Source: Actinoplanes palleronii (GTDB taxonomy: Bacteria; Actinomycetota; Actinomycetes; Mycobacteriales; Micromonosporaceae). Taken from it: a DNA stretch of 64,000 nucleotides. The position numbers were made by a program, and so were the translations under genes. The stretch lies in the NCBI RefSeq assembly GCF_016862315.1, contig NZ_BOMS01000104.1, positions 1-64,000 of the forward strand, read 5' to 3'. Shown here in pieces: positions 7,285-16,121 of this stretch (position 1 is its first letter; each line of letters begins with the position of its first letter). The notes beneath the pieces were generated by a model. That model was given only the letters and a program-made list of their open reading frames with translations, had not been told where the DNA came from and made no database searches.

Positions 7285-8781
7285 ATGCCGCGCTGGCTGC
7301 CCTGGCGGCACTGGACGCTACGGTCCCGTCTCGTCCTGGTGGTCGGCATCCTCGCCGCGATCGCGCTGGTCGCGGCGAACGTGACGGGTGTCCTGCTGAT
7401 CCGCTTCTACCTGCAGGACCGGATCGACAAGCAGCTCACCGGCATGGCGCGGCCGATGACGAACACGCAACCGGACCCGAACTTCGTACCCCGTGGTCGT
7501 TTCTTCCGGGTCGGCCCGGACCAGGTCACCTACCTGTACCGGGCGGACGGCACGCTGGACGCCGACCGCAGCTATCCGGCGGACGAGGGCCGTCCGGCGA
7601 TTCCGTCCTTCCGCGAGCTCGCCGAAAAAGCGGCCGACGCGACGCCCTACACCGTGTCCAGCGCCGACGGCACCGACTGGCGCGTGGTCGCCCTCCCGAT
7701 CGGGAACACCGGCGGGTACGCCCTGTTCGGCTCGTCCCTCGACGAGATGCAGCAGACCACCGACCAGCTGCTGCTCATCGACGCCGGCGTGATGCTGCTG
7801 ATCCTGGCCCTGCTCGGGCTCGGCGCGGCCTACGTGGTCCGGCTCGGCCTGCGCCCGCTCACCGAGATGGAGACGGCGGCCGCGCAGATCTCCGGCGGCG
7901 ACCTCTCCCAGCGGGTGCCCGGCGACGCGCACACCGAACCCGGTCGGCTCGGCCTGGCGCTCAACTCGATGCTCACCCGGATCGAGACCGAGGTGGACGC
8001 GCGGACCGCCTCCGAGCAGAAGCTGCGTCAGTTCGTCGCGGACGCCTCGCACGAGCTGCGCACCCCGCTCACCTCGATCCGCGGTTTCGCCGAGCTGTAC
8101 CGGCGCGGCGGCGCACCGGCCGGCCCGGTGCTGGACGAGACGATGAGCCGGATCGAGGCCGAGGCCGCCCGGATGGGCGTGCTGGTCGAGGACCTGCTCC
8201 GGCTGGCCCGGATGGATCAGCAGCGCACCCTGGACCTGCGCCGGGTGGACCTGCTGGAGATCGCCGCGGACACCATCCGGGACGCGCACGCCCGTGTGCC
8301 CGGCCGGGCCGTGCTGCTCTCCGGGCTCAGCGACGACGAGGACACCTTCGCGCCCGGCACCGTGCTCGGCGACGACCACGGGCTGCGTCAGGTGGCCACC
8401 AACCTGGTCGCCAACGCGCTGAACCACACCCCGGCCGGCACCCGGGTCACGGTCCGGGTGGGGCAGACGGTGGCCACGTCACCGGACGACGCCGCGATCC
8501 GCTCCGGTTCCATCACCGTACGTGACGGTTTGCCGGTGGCGGTGCTCGAGGTCGAGGACGACGGGCCGGGGGTGCCGCCGGAGCACGCTCCGCGGATCTT
8601 CGAGCGGCTGTACCGGGCGGATGCCAGCCGTACCCGGGCCAAGGGCGGCGGATCCGGGCTGGGCCTGGCGATCGTGGCGGCCATCGTGCACGTGCACGGC
8701 GGCTGGATCGAGCTGCACGAGACACCCGGCGGCGGCGCCACGTTCCGCGTGCTGCTGCCGGCCGTCGGTGACGCGCCGTGA
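7285..8781 (+). CDS. HAMP-domain sensor histidine kinase
   Basis: 498 residues. Membrane helices at about 15-37 and 165-187 flank an extracytoplasmic sensor region of about 130 residues. A HAMP domain follows, then HisKA with phospho-acceptor His256 (DASHELRTPLTS) and the HATPase domain with N box (NLVANALNHTP), G1 (VEDDGPGVPPEH) and G2 (GGGSGLGLAIV). The ATG at 7285 lies 8 bases past the regulator stop; an in-frame GTG at 7273 would overlap that stop (GTGA) and add four residues. Partner of the OmpR regulator; signal unknown, plausibly an envelope-active compound handled by the neighbouring MacAB-type pump. Confidence 0.93.
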   Translation: MPRWLPWRHWTLRSRLVLVVGILAAIALVAANVTGVLLIRFYLQDRIDKQLTGMARPMTNTQPDPNFVPRGRFFRVGPDQVTYLYRADGTLDADRSYPADEGRPAIPSFRELAEKAADATPYTVSSADGTDWRVVALPIGNTGGYALFGSSLDEMQQTTDQLLLIDAGVMLLILALLGLGAAYVVRLGLRPLTEMETAAAQISGGDLSQRVPGDAHTEPGRLGLALNSMLTRIETEVDARTASEQKLRQFVADASHELRTPLTSIRGFAELYRRGGAPAGPVLDETMSRIEAEAARMGVLVEDLLRLARMDQQRTLDLRRVDLLEIAADTIRDAHARVPGRAVLLSGLSDDEDTFAPGTVLGDDHGLRQVATNLVANALNHTPAGTRVTVRVGQTVATSPDDAAIRSGSITVRDGLPVAVLEVEDDGPGVPPEHAPRIFERLYRADASRTRAKGGGSGLGLAIVAAIVHVHGGWIELHETPGGGATFRVLLPAVGDAP

Positions 8782-8885
8782 GATTCTAAGCTGGCTCCGA
8801 GGTTCCGCCGAATCTCCTCCAAGGCCGCGCCCCGAGAGTGTGCGGCATGAAGGTACGCTCTGCTATCCCCGCGGCGGAAAACTAA

Positions 8886-10094
8886 ATGAAAATTCGCATT
8901 GGGAGCCGCCACCCCTCCCTGGTGGTCAACGCCGTGATCGGCGTCGTGCTCGTCGCCGGTGCCATCACGGTGTACGAGACATTTGCCGGTTCCGACGACG
9001 GGGGAACGGCTGCCGTGGCCTCCCAACGAACGGTGTCGGCCCAAACGGGCACGGTCACCAAGTCCGTGACCGCGGACGGCACGGTGGAGAGCGCGAGCAC
9101 CGCGAGTGCCAGCTTCGAGACCAGCGGCACGGTCACCGCGATCAGCGTCAAGGTCGGTGACAAGGTCAAGAAGGGTCAGGTCCTGGCGAAGGTCGACCCG
9201 GCCGCCGCGAAGCGGACCCTGGCCGCCGCCGAGGCCGACCTGGACGCCGCCAACGACGCCCTGGACCGGGTACAGGACGCCGGCACGGACACCACCGACG
9301 CGGAGAACCAGGTCGAGACGGCCCAGCTCGCGGTCGACGACGCGGACGCGGGGGTGGACGGCACGGTGCTCAAGGCACCGATGGCCGGCACCGTCACCGC
9401 GGTCAGCGGCACGATCGGCACCTCCGCCTCCGGCACCGGCTCGTCCAGCTCCTCCTCCGGCGGCGGCTCGCAGGGCGGTGGCAGCAGCTCGACGTCCTCG
9501 ACGTCCTCGACGTCCACCGGCTTCGTGGAGATCGCCGACCTGACCAAGATGCAGGTCGCCGCGGACTTCGCCGAGGCGGACGCCACCCAGCTCAAGGAGA
9601 AGCAGGTCGCCACGGTGACCTGGAACGCGCTCAGCGGAACCGAGCAGAGCGCCAAGGTCACCGCGATCGACCCGTCCGGCGCCACCTCGAACAGCGTGGT
9701 CACCTACGGCGTGACGCTGACCCTGGACAAGGTGCCGACCGGCGCCAAGGTCGGCCAGACCGTCTCGGTCGTGGTCACCACCGGCAGCAAGGAGAACGTC
9801 ATCGCGGTCAACTCCGCGGCGATCACCACGGTCGGCAAGCGGCACACCGTGACCGTGGTCGCCAACGGCACCCAGGAGACCCGGTCGGTGGAGATCGGCC
9901 TGGCCGGCGACTCGACCACCGAGATCACCTCCGGGCTCACCGCCGGTGAGCAGGTCGTGGTCAAGACCACCTCGACCAGCTCCGGCACCACCGGTCAGCA
10001 GGGCGGCGCGGGCTTCGGCGCGGGCGGCGGCAACTTCGGCGGCGGGGGCAACCTCGGTGGCGGCGGCGGCGCGCCGGGCGGGGGCGGACGATGA
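8886..10094 (+). CDS. MacA-like efflux adaptor protein
   Basis: 402 residues. An N-terminal anchor (residues ~12-31, VVNAVIGVVLVAGAITVY), a lipoyl half (GTVTAISVKVGDKVKKGQVL), a helical hairpin, the second lipoyl half (APMAGTVTAVSGTIG), a Ser/Gly-rich loop, a beta-barrel and a Gly-rich C-terminus. It is related in plan to the adaptor at 5093 but lacks the Thr/Pro insert. The stop overlaps the ATPase start by ATGA, so the adaptor, ATPase and permease are translationally coupled as one MacAB-type export unit. ATG at 8886, with only a weak GGAAAA upstream. Confidence 0.9.
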   Translation: MKIRIGSRHPSLVVNAVIGVVLVAGAITVYETFAGSDDGGTAAVASQRTVSAQTGTVTKSVTADGTVESASTASASFETSGTVTAISVKVGDKVKKGQVLAKVDPAAAKRTLAAAEADLDAANDALDRVQDAGTDTTDAENQVETAQLAVDDADAGVDGTVLKAPMAGTVTAVSGTIGTSASGTGSSSSSSGGGSQGGGSSSTSSTSSTSTGFVEIADLTKMQVAADFAEADATQLKEKQVATVTWNALSGTEQSAKVTAIDPSGATSNSVVTYGVTLTLDKVPTGAKVGQTVSVVVTTGSKENVIAVNSAAITTVGKRHTVTVVANGTQETRSVEIGLAGDSTTEITSGLTAGEQVVVKTTSTSSGTTGQQGGAGFGAGGGNFGGGGNLGGGGGAPGGGGR

Positions 10095-10915
10095 CCCGGC
10101 CGGTCCTCGAGGTCCGCGACCTCAAGAAGAGCTACGGCGAGGGTGAGGCCACCGTGCACGCCCTGCGCGGTGTCTCGATGACGGTGCACCGCGGCGACTA
10201 CGTGGCGATCATGGGCTCGTCCGGCTCCGGCAAGTCGACCCTGATGAACATCCTGGGCGCGCTGGACATCCCGACCACCGGCACGTACCTGCTGGACGGG
10301 GTGGACGTCGGCAGCCTCTCCGACGCCCAGCTGGCCCTGGCCCGGAACCGCCTGATCGGGTTCATCTTCCAGTCGTTCAACCTGATCCCGCGGACCACGG
10401 CGGTGGCCAATGTGGAGCTGCCACTGGCGTACGCCGGGGTGAAACCGAAGGAACGGCGTCGCCGGGCGCTGGCGGCCCTGGACATCGTCGGCCTGGCCGA
10501 CCGGGCCGGACACGAGCCGAACCAGCTCTCCGGTGGCCAGCAGCAGCGCGTCGCGGTGGCCCGGGCGCTGGTCACCGAGCCGGCCCTGCTGCTCGCCGAC
10601 GAGCCCACCGGCAACCTGGACAGCAAGTCCACCGACGACGTGCTGCAGGTCTTCGACGACCTCAGCGCGGCCGGCAAGAACATCGTGATCATCACGCACG
10701 AGGACGAGGTGGGCGCCCGCGCCAAGCGGCTGATCCGCCTGGTCGACGGCTCGATCGTCACCGACGTGCGGCAGTCCCCGATCGAGCTGGCGCCGGTCGG
10801 TGCGGCCGCCGCGCACGCCAAGGTGCAGTCGGTGGCCGCCGGGCACCTCGCGGCCGGGCACGGCACCGTCGCCCGTGGCTCCGTCTACGCCGCGGGCGGA
10901 CGGCACACCGCATGA
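10091..10915 (+). CDS. MacB/LolD-type ABC transporter ATP-binding protein
   Basis: 274 residues. Walker A GSSGSGKST at 42-50, Q-loop (IFQSFNLIP), signature LSGGQQQRVAVARAL, Walker B LLLADEPTGNLD and the switch His in IITHED. The sequence pattern is typical of the MacB/LolD/FtsE branch that couples to FtsX-like permeases. It carries a C-terminal tail of about 45 residues rich in Ala/His. It overlaps both neighbours by four bases (ATGA), indicating one operon with the adaptor and permease. Confidence 0.95.
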   Translation: MTRPVLEVRDLKKSYGEGEATVHALRGVSMTVHRGDYVAIMGSSGSGKSTLMNILGALDIPTTGTYLLDGVDVGSLSDAQLALARNRLIGFIFQSFNLIPRTTAVANVELPLAYAGVKPKERRRRALAALDIVGLADRAGHEPNQLSGGQQQRVAVARALVTEPALLLADEPTGNLDSKSTDDVLQVFDDLSAAGKNIVIITHEDEVGARAKRLIRLVDGSIVTDVRQSPIELAPVGAAAAHAKVQSVAAGHLAAGHGTVARGSVYAAGGRHTA

Positions 10916-12117
10916 GCTTCTTCGAAGTGGTGCGGTTCTCGCTGCGCGGGCTGTCCGCGAACAAACTGCGCTCGGCGCTGACCATGCTCGGCATCCTGAT
11001 CGGTGTCGCCGCGGTGATCCTGCTGGTCGCGGTCGGCAACGGCTCGGCCAAGGCGATCAGCGACCGGATCGAGGCGCTGGGCACCAACACCATCACCGTG
11101 ATGAGCACCGGCCGGGGCGGGTCGAGCAGTACCGCCCTGACCAAGAAGATGGCCGACGCGCTGATCGACCCCGAGCTGGCGCCGGACATCAAGTCGGTGT
11201 CGCCGGTGGTCAGCGCGTCGTCGGCGACCATGACGTACGAGGGCACCGACCACGCGGTCAGCACGTTCGTCGGCACCACGCCGGACTGGTTCGGCGCGTC
11301 CAGCACCCCGGTGGAGAAGGGCGCGTCGTTCACCGCTGACGACGTGACCCAGGGCCGCCGGGTGGTGGTGATCGGCCAGACCGTGGCCGAGGAACTGTTC
11401 CCCGGCATCGACCCGATCGACAAGCAGGTCACCGTGAGCGGGGCGCTGTTCACCGTGGTCGGGGTGCTGAAGGAGAAGAGCTCCACCGGATTCCAGGACC
11501 CGAACGACACCGCGATCGCCCCGCTCACCGCGGTGCAGCAGGTCCTCGCCGGGTACGGCTCGCTGACCTCGATCATCGTCGAGGCCAACGACCCCGACAA
11601 GGTGGACGCCGTGCAGAGCGAGGTGTCCACGATCCTCAATCAGCAGCTGAAGGTGGACTCGTCGTCCTCGTCGACCACGCCGTACCGGATCCAGAACGCG
11701 TCGTCGCTGCTGGAGACGCAGACCGAGACGGCGGACACGTTCACCACCCTGCTCGGGGCGGTGGCCGCGATCAGTCTGCTGGTCGGCGGGATCGGCATCA
11801 CCAACATCATGCTGGTCACGGTGACCGAGCGGACCCGGGAGATCGGCATCCGCAAGGCGCTCGGCGCGCCCCGCCGGGTGATCCTCAACCAGTTCCTGAT
11901 CGAGGCGACGCTGTTGAGCGTGCTCGGCGGCGGCCTCGGTGTCGCCGCCGCCCTGATCGGCAGTCAATTCGAGATCGTCGGCGTGAAACCGGTGATCGTG
12001 CCCAGCTCGGTCGGGCTCGCCTTCGGGGTGTCCGTCGCGATCGGGCTGTTCTTCGGCGGCCTGCCCGCCGCCCGCGCCGCCCGCCTGCGTCCGATCGACG
12101 CGCTGCGCTACGAGTGA
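10912..12117 (+). CDS. MacB-like ABC transporter permease (FtsX family)
   Basis: 401 residues. An N-terminal transmembrane helix (KLRSALTMLGILIGVAAVIL) is followed by a large extracytoplasmic MacB-PCD domain of about 220 residues and three C-terminal helices, including VGGIGITNIMLVTVTERTRE and the IGIRKALGA coupling motif. It moves substrates by mechanotransmission with its ATPase and adaptor rather than through a classical channel. The substrate is unknown; macrolides, peptides, lipids or lipoproteins are known for the family. Confidence 0.95.
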   Translation: MSFFEVVRFSLRGLSANKLRSALTMLGILIGVAAVILLVAVGNGSAKAISDRIEALGTNTITVMSTGRGGSSSTALTKKMADALIDPELAPDIKSVSPVVSASSATMTYEGTDHAVSTFVGTTPDWFGASSTPVEKGASFTADDVTQGRRVVVIGQTVAEELFPGIDPIDKQVTVSGALFTVVGVLKEKSSTGFQDPNDTAIAPLTAVQQVLAGYGSLTSIIVEANDPDKVDAVQSEVSTILNQQLKVDSSSSSTTPYRIQNASSLLETQTETADTFTTLLGAVAAISLLVGGIGITNIMLVTVTERTREIGIRKALGAPRRVILNQFLIEATLLSVLGGGLGVAAALIGSQFEIVGVKPVIVPSSVGLAFGVSVAIGLFFGGLPAARAARLRPIDALRYE

Positions 12118-12127
12118 GGACTCAACT

Positions 12128-12712
12128 GTGAACCGGATGAACGACGAGACCGCCCTGTTGCCGGCCGTGTCACCCCGGCCCGAGCCCGACGACGCCGACC
12201 ACGACGGTCTGGCCGAGGAGCTCGCCAAGGTCGCGCCGAAGAAGTGGTGGAACAAGGGCACGGTCGGGCTGGGTGTCGGCCTGCTGCTGATGGGCGGCTT
12301 CCTCGGCGGGGTGTACTCACAGAAGCAGTGGGGCGCGTCGAGCACGACGGCGTCCGGCTTCCCCGGTGGCGGCACCGGCGGCCGTGGCAACTTCGCCGGC
12401 GGCGCCGGCTTCCCCGGTGCGAACGCCAGCGCGGCACCGGGCGGCGCCGCGGCGCAGGGCGAAACCGGGACCGCCGCAGCCGCGGCGGCCGGCACCACCG
12501 GCACGGTCAAGCTGGTCAACGGCAAGACCATCTACGTGCAGACCGCGGACGGCTCGGTGGTCACCGTGAAGACCGACGGCAGCACCTCGGTCTCGACCGC
12601 GAAGAAGGGCAAGCTCAGCGACGTCAAGGCCGGCGACGCGGTCACCGTCGAGGGCGCGACCGGCACGGATGGCACGGTCACCGCCACCTCGGTCACCGCC
12701 AAGGGCAAATGA
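12128..12712 (+). CDS. membrane-anchored protein with DUF5666-like C-terminal domain
   Basis: 194 residues. GTG start at 12128 with GAGGA about 7 bases upstream, only 10 bases past the permease stop, so it is the last gene of the efflux operon. A cytoplasmic N-terminus of about 40 residues, one transmembrane helix (VGLGVGLLLMGGFLGGVY), a Gly/Ala-rich linker and a small beta domain (GTVKLVNGKTIYVQTADGSV, then VKAGDAVTVEGAT) resembling DUF5666 OB-like domains. Probably an outside-facing accessory factor of the pump; role unknown. Confidence 0.8.
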   Translation: MNRMNDETALLPAVSPRPEPDDADHDGLAEELAKVAPKKWWNKGTVGLGVGLLLMGGFLGGVYSQKQWGASSTTASGFPGGGTGGRGNFAGGAGFPGANASAAPGGAAAQGETGTAAAAAAGTTGTVKLVNGKTIYVQTADGSVVTVKTDGSTSVSTAKKGKLSDVKAGDAVTVEGATGTDGTVTATSVTAKGK

Positions 12713-12759
12713 TCGTTCAGGTGTGACGAAGCTACCCATTGATGACCACGGCCTCCGCT

Positions 12760-12789
12760 CCCTAGGCTGACTCCAGCTCAGACCTAGGG
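12760..12789. promoter_or_regulatory. inverted repeat upstream of the second LAL gene
   Basis: CCCTAGG (12760-12766) and CCTAGGG (12783-12789) are perfect 7-bp arms separated by 16 bases, just upstream of the GTG at 12801. The second arm merges with the probable ribosome binding site (AGGGGG). It could be an operator or a translation-blocking stem. Confidence 0.5.
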
Positions 12790-12800
12790 GGTGGGCCGCG

Positions 12801-15572
12801 GTGCCACGCGACGCGCCCATACTGCACGGCCGGGCCGCGTTACTCGCGGAGATCGACGGCAGGCTCGCAGCCGGTGGCGGAGTGGCTCTCTACGGGCCAC
12901 CCGGCATCGGGAAGACCGCGCTGCTCGACGCCGTAGCCGAGCAGGCCACGACCCGCGGTGAGCTGGTGCTGCGCCTGCGCCCGGCGCTGGGGGAGCGGAC
13001 CCTGGCGTACGCCGGGGTCGCCGACCTGGTCCGGCAGGTCCCGCCGGAAGCGGTGGCGGCCCTCGCGCCCGCCTCCCGCAACGTGCTCGCCGGCCTGCGG
13101 CAGGGCCACCCGCCCCGCACCGGCGTGCCGGCCCTGGCCCGCCGCCTGGTGCTGCCGGCCCTGCTCGCGCACTGCGCCCGGAGCGTGCCGGTGCTGCTGG
13201 TCCTGGACGACGTGCAGTGGCTGGACCCGGAGTCGGCCGCCCTGATCGCGTTCGCGATGCGCCGCCGCCCCGGCCCCCGGGTCCGGACGGTCGCCGGTGA
13301 GCGCCGCCCCGACCACGCCGGTCACCGCCGCGCCGCCCGGCTCTGCCCGCCACCGGCCACCGAGATCGCCGTGCCGCCGCTCGCACCGGACGACCTGACC
13401 GCCATGCTCGAGGCCCGGGGCCTGCCGTGCCGGATGGCCAGCCGGTTGCACCGGGCCAGCGCCGGCAACCCGTTCCTGGCCCTGGCCCTGGGCAGCACCG
13501 GCGCCGACGGTCCGGCCTGGCGTCCGGCGCCGCTGCCGGAGATCGTCCGGGACCTGGCCCGGGAACGCCTGACCTGCCTCTCCGACGAGGTGAACGCGAC
13601 CCTGCTGACCGCCGCGCTGGCCACCGAGCCGACGGTCACGCTGCTGCTGCGGGCCGGCCGGGACGACGCCGACCGGGAGTTGCACCAGGCCGTCTCCGCC
13701 GGGGTGGTCGAGGTGGCCGGTGAGGCGATCCGGTTCACCCCGCCGATGATCGCGCAGGTGCTCGTCGAGGAGACACCGGCCGGCGACCGCAGCCGGGCGC
13801 ACGCCGCGCTCGCCGCGGCCGCGCTGGACGACGTCGAGGCGCTGCGGCACCGCGCGTTGCGCAGCGCCCGTCCGGAGGCGGCGGTGGCCCGGCGCCTGGC
13901 CGCGGTCGCCGATCAGTGCGCCGCCCGGGGTGCGGAGCGCACCGCGGCCGAGTTCTACCTGCTCGCGGCGGACCGCTGCCCGCACCACCTGGCCGCTGAA
14001 CGCCTCGACTGGCTGGTCGCGGCGGCCCGTACCGCGCTCACCGGCGGCTCACCGGCGCTGGCCGGCCGGGCCGCCGAGGCGGTGATCGCGGCCGACGCGC
14101 CCGCCGGGCACCGGGTCCGGGCCCGGGTCGTGCTGATCGACCTGGCCGGGCAGGCGCTCGGCGAGATGGGCGAGATGTTCGCGGCCGCGCTGGCCGAGGC
14201 CGGCGACGACCCCGCGCTGCTCGCCCCGGTCCGGCTCCGGCTCACCTGGCAAGCCATGATCACCGGGGATCCGGACCGGGCCTTCGCCGAGGCGCGCAGC
14301 ACCGCCGACATCGCGCATCGGGCCGGCGACGCGACCAGCGAGGCGATGGCGCTCAGCAGCCTCGCCCAGATCCAGCGGATGCGTGGCGAACCGCAGTGGC
14401 GCGACTCGCTCACCCGGGCGCTGGCCCTGCCCGCCTCGCCGGCACCGGACTGGCTGCACTACGGCCCGCACTACATGGCGGCCCGTTTCGCGCTGATCGA
14501 CGACCGCCTCGACGAGGCGCGCGCCGAGCTGCTGCGGCTGCTCGCGGTCGCCGAGCACGACCGGATCGGCGAGGCCCGGGTCGAGGTGCTCCGCAGCCTC
14601 TCCGAGGTGGCGACGCGGGCGGGTCGCTGCCGGGAGGCTCTTCGGTACGCCCACCGCGCCGTCCAGGCCGCTCAGGAGGCCGGGCTCAGTCCCGGCCCGA
14701 CGTGGTACACGGCGGCCGTCGCCGAGCTGGCCGGTGGCAGCCTGACCGCGGCAGCCGGTTTCGCCCAGCGCGGCATCCGGGCCTCCGAACAGGAGGGTGA
14801 CAACCTCTACCTGCGCCGCAACCTGCACGCCCTGGGCCAGGCCGGTCTGCGCTCCGGCGACTCCCGGGCCGGGGTGGCCGCGCTGCGCCGCCTGCGTGAC
14901 CTGGAGGCCGAGGCCGGCGGCTCGGACCCGATGATCGTCCGTTGGCACGCCGACCTGGCCGCCGGGCTGGCCGCGCTCGGCGAGCACGTCGAGGCCGCCG
15001 AGACCCTGGCCCGCGCCCGCAAGGCCGCCGAGCAGCTGGGCAGCACCCCGGCGCTGGCCGGCTACCTGGACCGGGCGACCGCGATAGTGCACTCGGAGAG
15101 CGGCCAGGCGGACTCCGCGGTCGAGCTGTCCACCGCCGCCGCGCACCTGTTCGAGCAGCTGCGGCAACCTGTCGAACAGGGGCACGCGCTGCTGGTGGCC
15201 GGGGGAGCGGAACGCCGCCGCCGCCGGTACGCCGCGGCCCGCCTGCTGATCGGCGCCGCGCTGGCGATCTTCCTGTCCGCCGACGCCCGGCCCTGGGCCG
15301 AGGAGACCGAGCGCGCCCTGGCCCGCACCGAGGGCAGCCTCGCCCCGGAGCAGGGCCTCACCTCGACCGAGCTGCGGATCGCCGCGATGGTCCGGGACGG
15401 TTCCAGCAACCGCGAGATCGCCACCCGGCTCTACCTGAGCGTGAAGACCGTCGAGGCCACCCTGACCCGGGTCTACCGCAAGCTCGGCGTCCGCTCCCGC
15501 ACCCAGCTCTCGTCCCGGCTGCTGGCCGTCGAGGGCGTCCCGCCGGCCTCCGACACATCGACCGGTGCTTGA
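12801..15572 (+). CDS. LuxR-family transcriptional regulator of the LAL type
   Basis: 923 residues. The N-terminal ATPase has P-loop GPPGIGKTALL near residues 33-43 and Walker B VLLVLDDVQWLDPES. A long TPR-like helical region (DRAFAEARSTADIAHRAGDA and similar) follows, then a C-terminal LuxR HTH (LTSTELRIAAMVRDGSSNRE ... VKTVEATLTRVYRKLGV). The GTG start at 12801 has AGGGGG upstream. It has the same architecture as the LAL at 1305-4241 but is clearly divergent, with a canonical Lys in the P-loop and no octapeptide linker. It follows the efflux operon after an 88-base gap with an inverted repeat, so is probably a separate transcript. Confidence 0.93.
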   Translation: MPRDAPILHGRAALLAEIDGRLAAGGGVALYGPPGIGKTALLDAVAEQATTRGELVLRLRPALGERTLAYAGVADLVRQVPPEAVAALAPASRNVLAGLRQGHPPRTGVPALARRLVLPALLAHCARSVPVLLVLDDVQWLDPESAALIAFAMRRRPGPRVRTVAGERRPDHAGHRRAARLCPPPATEIAVPPLAPDDLTAMLEARGLPCRMASRLHRASAGNPFLALALGSTGADGPAWRPAPLPEIVRDLARERLTCLSDEVNATLLTAALATEPTVTLLLRAGRDDADRELHQAVSAGVVEVAGEAIRFTPPMIAQVLVEETPAGDRSRAHAALAAAALDDVEALRHRALRSARPEAAVARRLAAVADQCAARGAERTAAEFYLLAADRCPHHLAAERLDWLVAAARTALTGGSPALAGRAAEAVIAADAPAGHRVRARVVLIDLAGQALGEMGEMFAAALAEAGDDPALLAPVRLRLTWQAMITGDPDRAFAEARSTADIAHRAGDATSEAMALSSLAQIQRMRGEPQWRDSLTRALALPASPAPDWLHYGPHYMAARFALIDDRLDEARAELLRLLAVAEHDRIGEARVEVLRSLSEVATRAGRCREALRYAHRAVQAAQEAGLSPGPTWYTAAVAELAGGSLTAAAGFAQRGIRASEQEGDNLYLRRNLHALGQAGLRSGDSRAGVAALRRLRDLEAEAGGSDPMIVRWHADLAAGLAALGEHVEAAETLARARKAAEQLGSTPALAGYLDRATAIVHSESGQADSAVELSTAAAHLFEQLRQPVEQGHALLVAGGAERRRRRYAAARLLIGAALAIFLSADARPWAEETERALARTEGSLAPEQGLTSTELRIAAMVRDGSSNREIATRLYLSVKTVEATLTRVYRKLGVRSRTQLSSRLLAVEGVPPASDTSTGA

Positions 15573-15658
15573 GATCACCCCGCGGTCCTGACCAGCACGT
15601 CGGCGACGCAGAGTGACCTGGGTTACCGCTATCCGGTGGCGGCGATCACTTTCATCTT

Positions 15659-15673
15659 CCAGGTTTTACCTGG
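15659..15673. promoter_or_regulatory. palindrome upstream of small gene
   Basis: CCAGGTTTTACCTGG has perfect 6-bp arms around TTT, about 90 bases upstream of the ATG at 15761. Candidate operator; too short to be a convincing terminator of the LAL gene that ends at 15572. Confidence 0.45.
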
Positions 15674-15760
15674 TCGATTTGGGGATGTCGAACAGGCGCG
15701 GCACTGTTGTACCCGGAAGCGACGAGGCTTTCTCCGTCACTATCCGTCAAGGAGTGCCCG

Positions 15761-15994
15761 ATGCCGTTCATCCGTGAAATCCGTACGTCGATCACTGGTC
15801 GTCTCGCCGCCCGCCGCGCGCACCGCCAGTTGAGCCAGGAGCTCGCCGCGTTCCGCACCGCTGCCGAACGCACCGAGCTGGACCTGATGCTGGGCCGGCA
15901 CACCGCCGAGGAGACCCGCGAGATCCACGCCATCCTGAACCAGCAGGACGCCGGGCGCCGGTACCACGCCGCCGCCGGCACGCACCACATGTGA
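15761..15994 (+). CDS. small helical protein of unknown function
   Basis: 77 residues (MPFIREIRTSITGRLAARRA ... GRRYHAAAGTHHM). AAGGAG about 6 bases upstream of the ATG at 15761 decides the start over an in-frame upstream codon at 15707. It is Arg/Ala/Glu-rich, predicted mostly helical, with no membrane segment, Cys or known motif. It stands alone, with a palindrome upstream and two terminator hairpins downstream, so it is probably a single-gene transcript. Confidence 0.7.
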   Translation: MPFIREIRTSITGRLAARRAHRQLSQELAAFRTAAERTELDLMLGRHTAEETREIHAILNQQDAGRRYHAAAGTHHM

Positions 15995-16006
15995 ACACCG
16001 AGAACC

Positions 16007-16028
16007 CCGGGTCGTAGGGCCGACCCGG
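16007..16028 (+). terminator. short hairpin after the small gene
   Basis: CCGGGTCG (16007-16014) pairs perfectly with CGACCCGG (16021-16028) over a 6-base loop, 13 bases past the stop at 15994. GC-rich, no T-run. Confidence 0.6.
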
Positions 16029-16083
16029 CGGGTTACCGCGTCCGGCCCGGACCGTCCCCAGGCCGTGACTGCTGACCCACCCT

Positions 16084-16112
16084 CGCCCCCGGTGCTCCCC
16101 GCGCCGGGGGCG
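16084..16112. terminator. bidirectional hairpin between convergent genes
   Basis: CGCCCCCGG (16084-16092) pairs with CCGGGGGCG (16104-16112) around an 11-base loop. It lies 10 bases beyond the TerC stop on the minus strand and also downstream of the plus-strand small gene. Confidence 0.65.
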
Positions 16113-16121
16113 GTTCACGTT

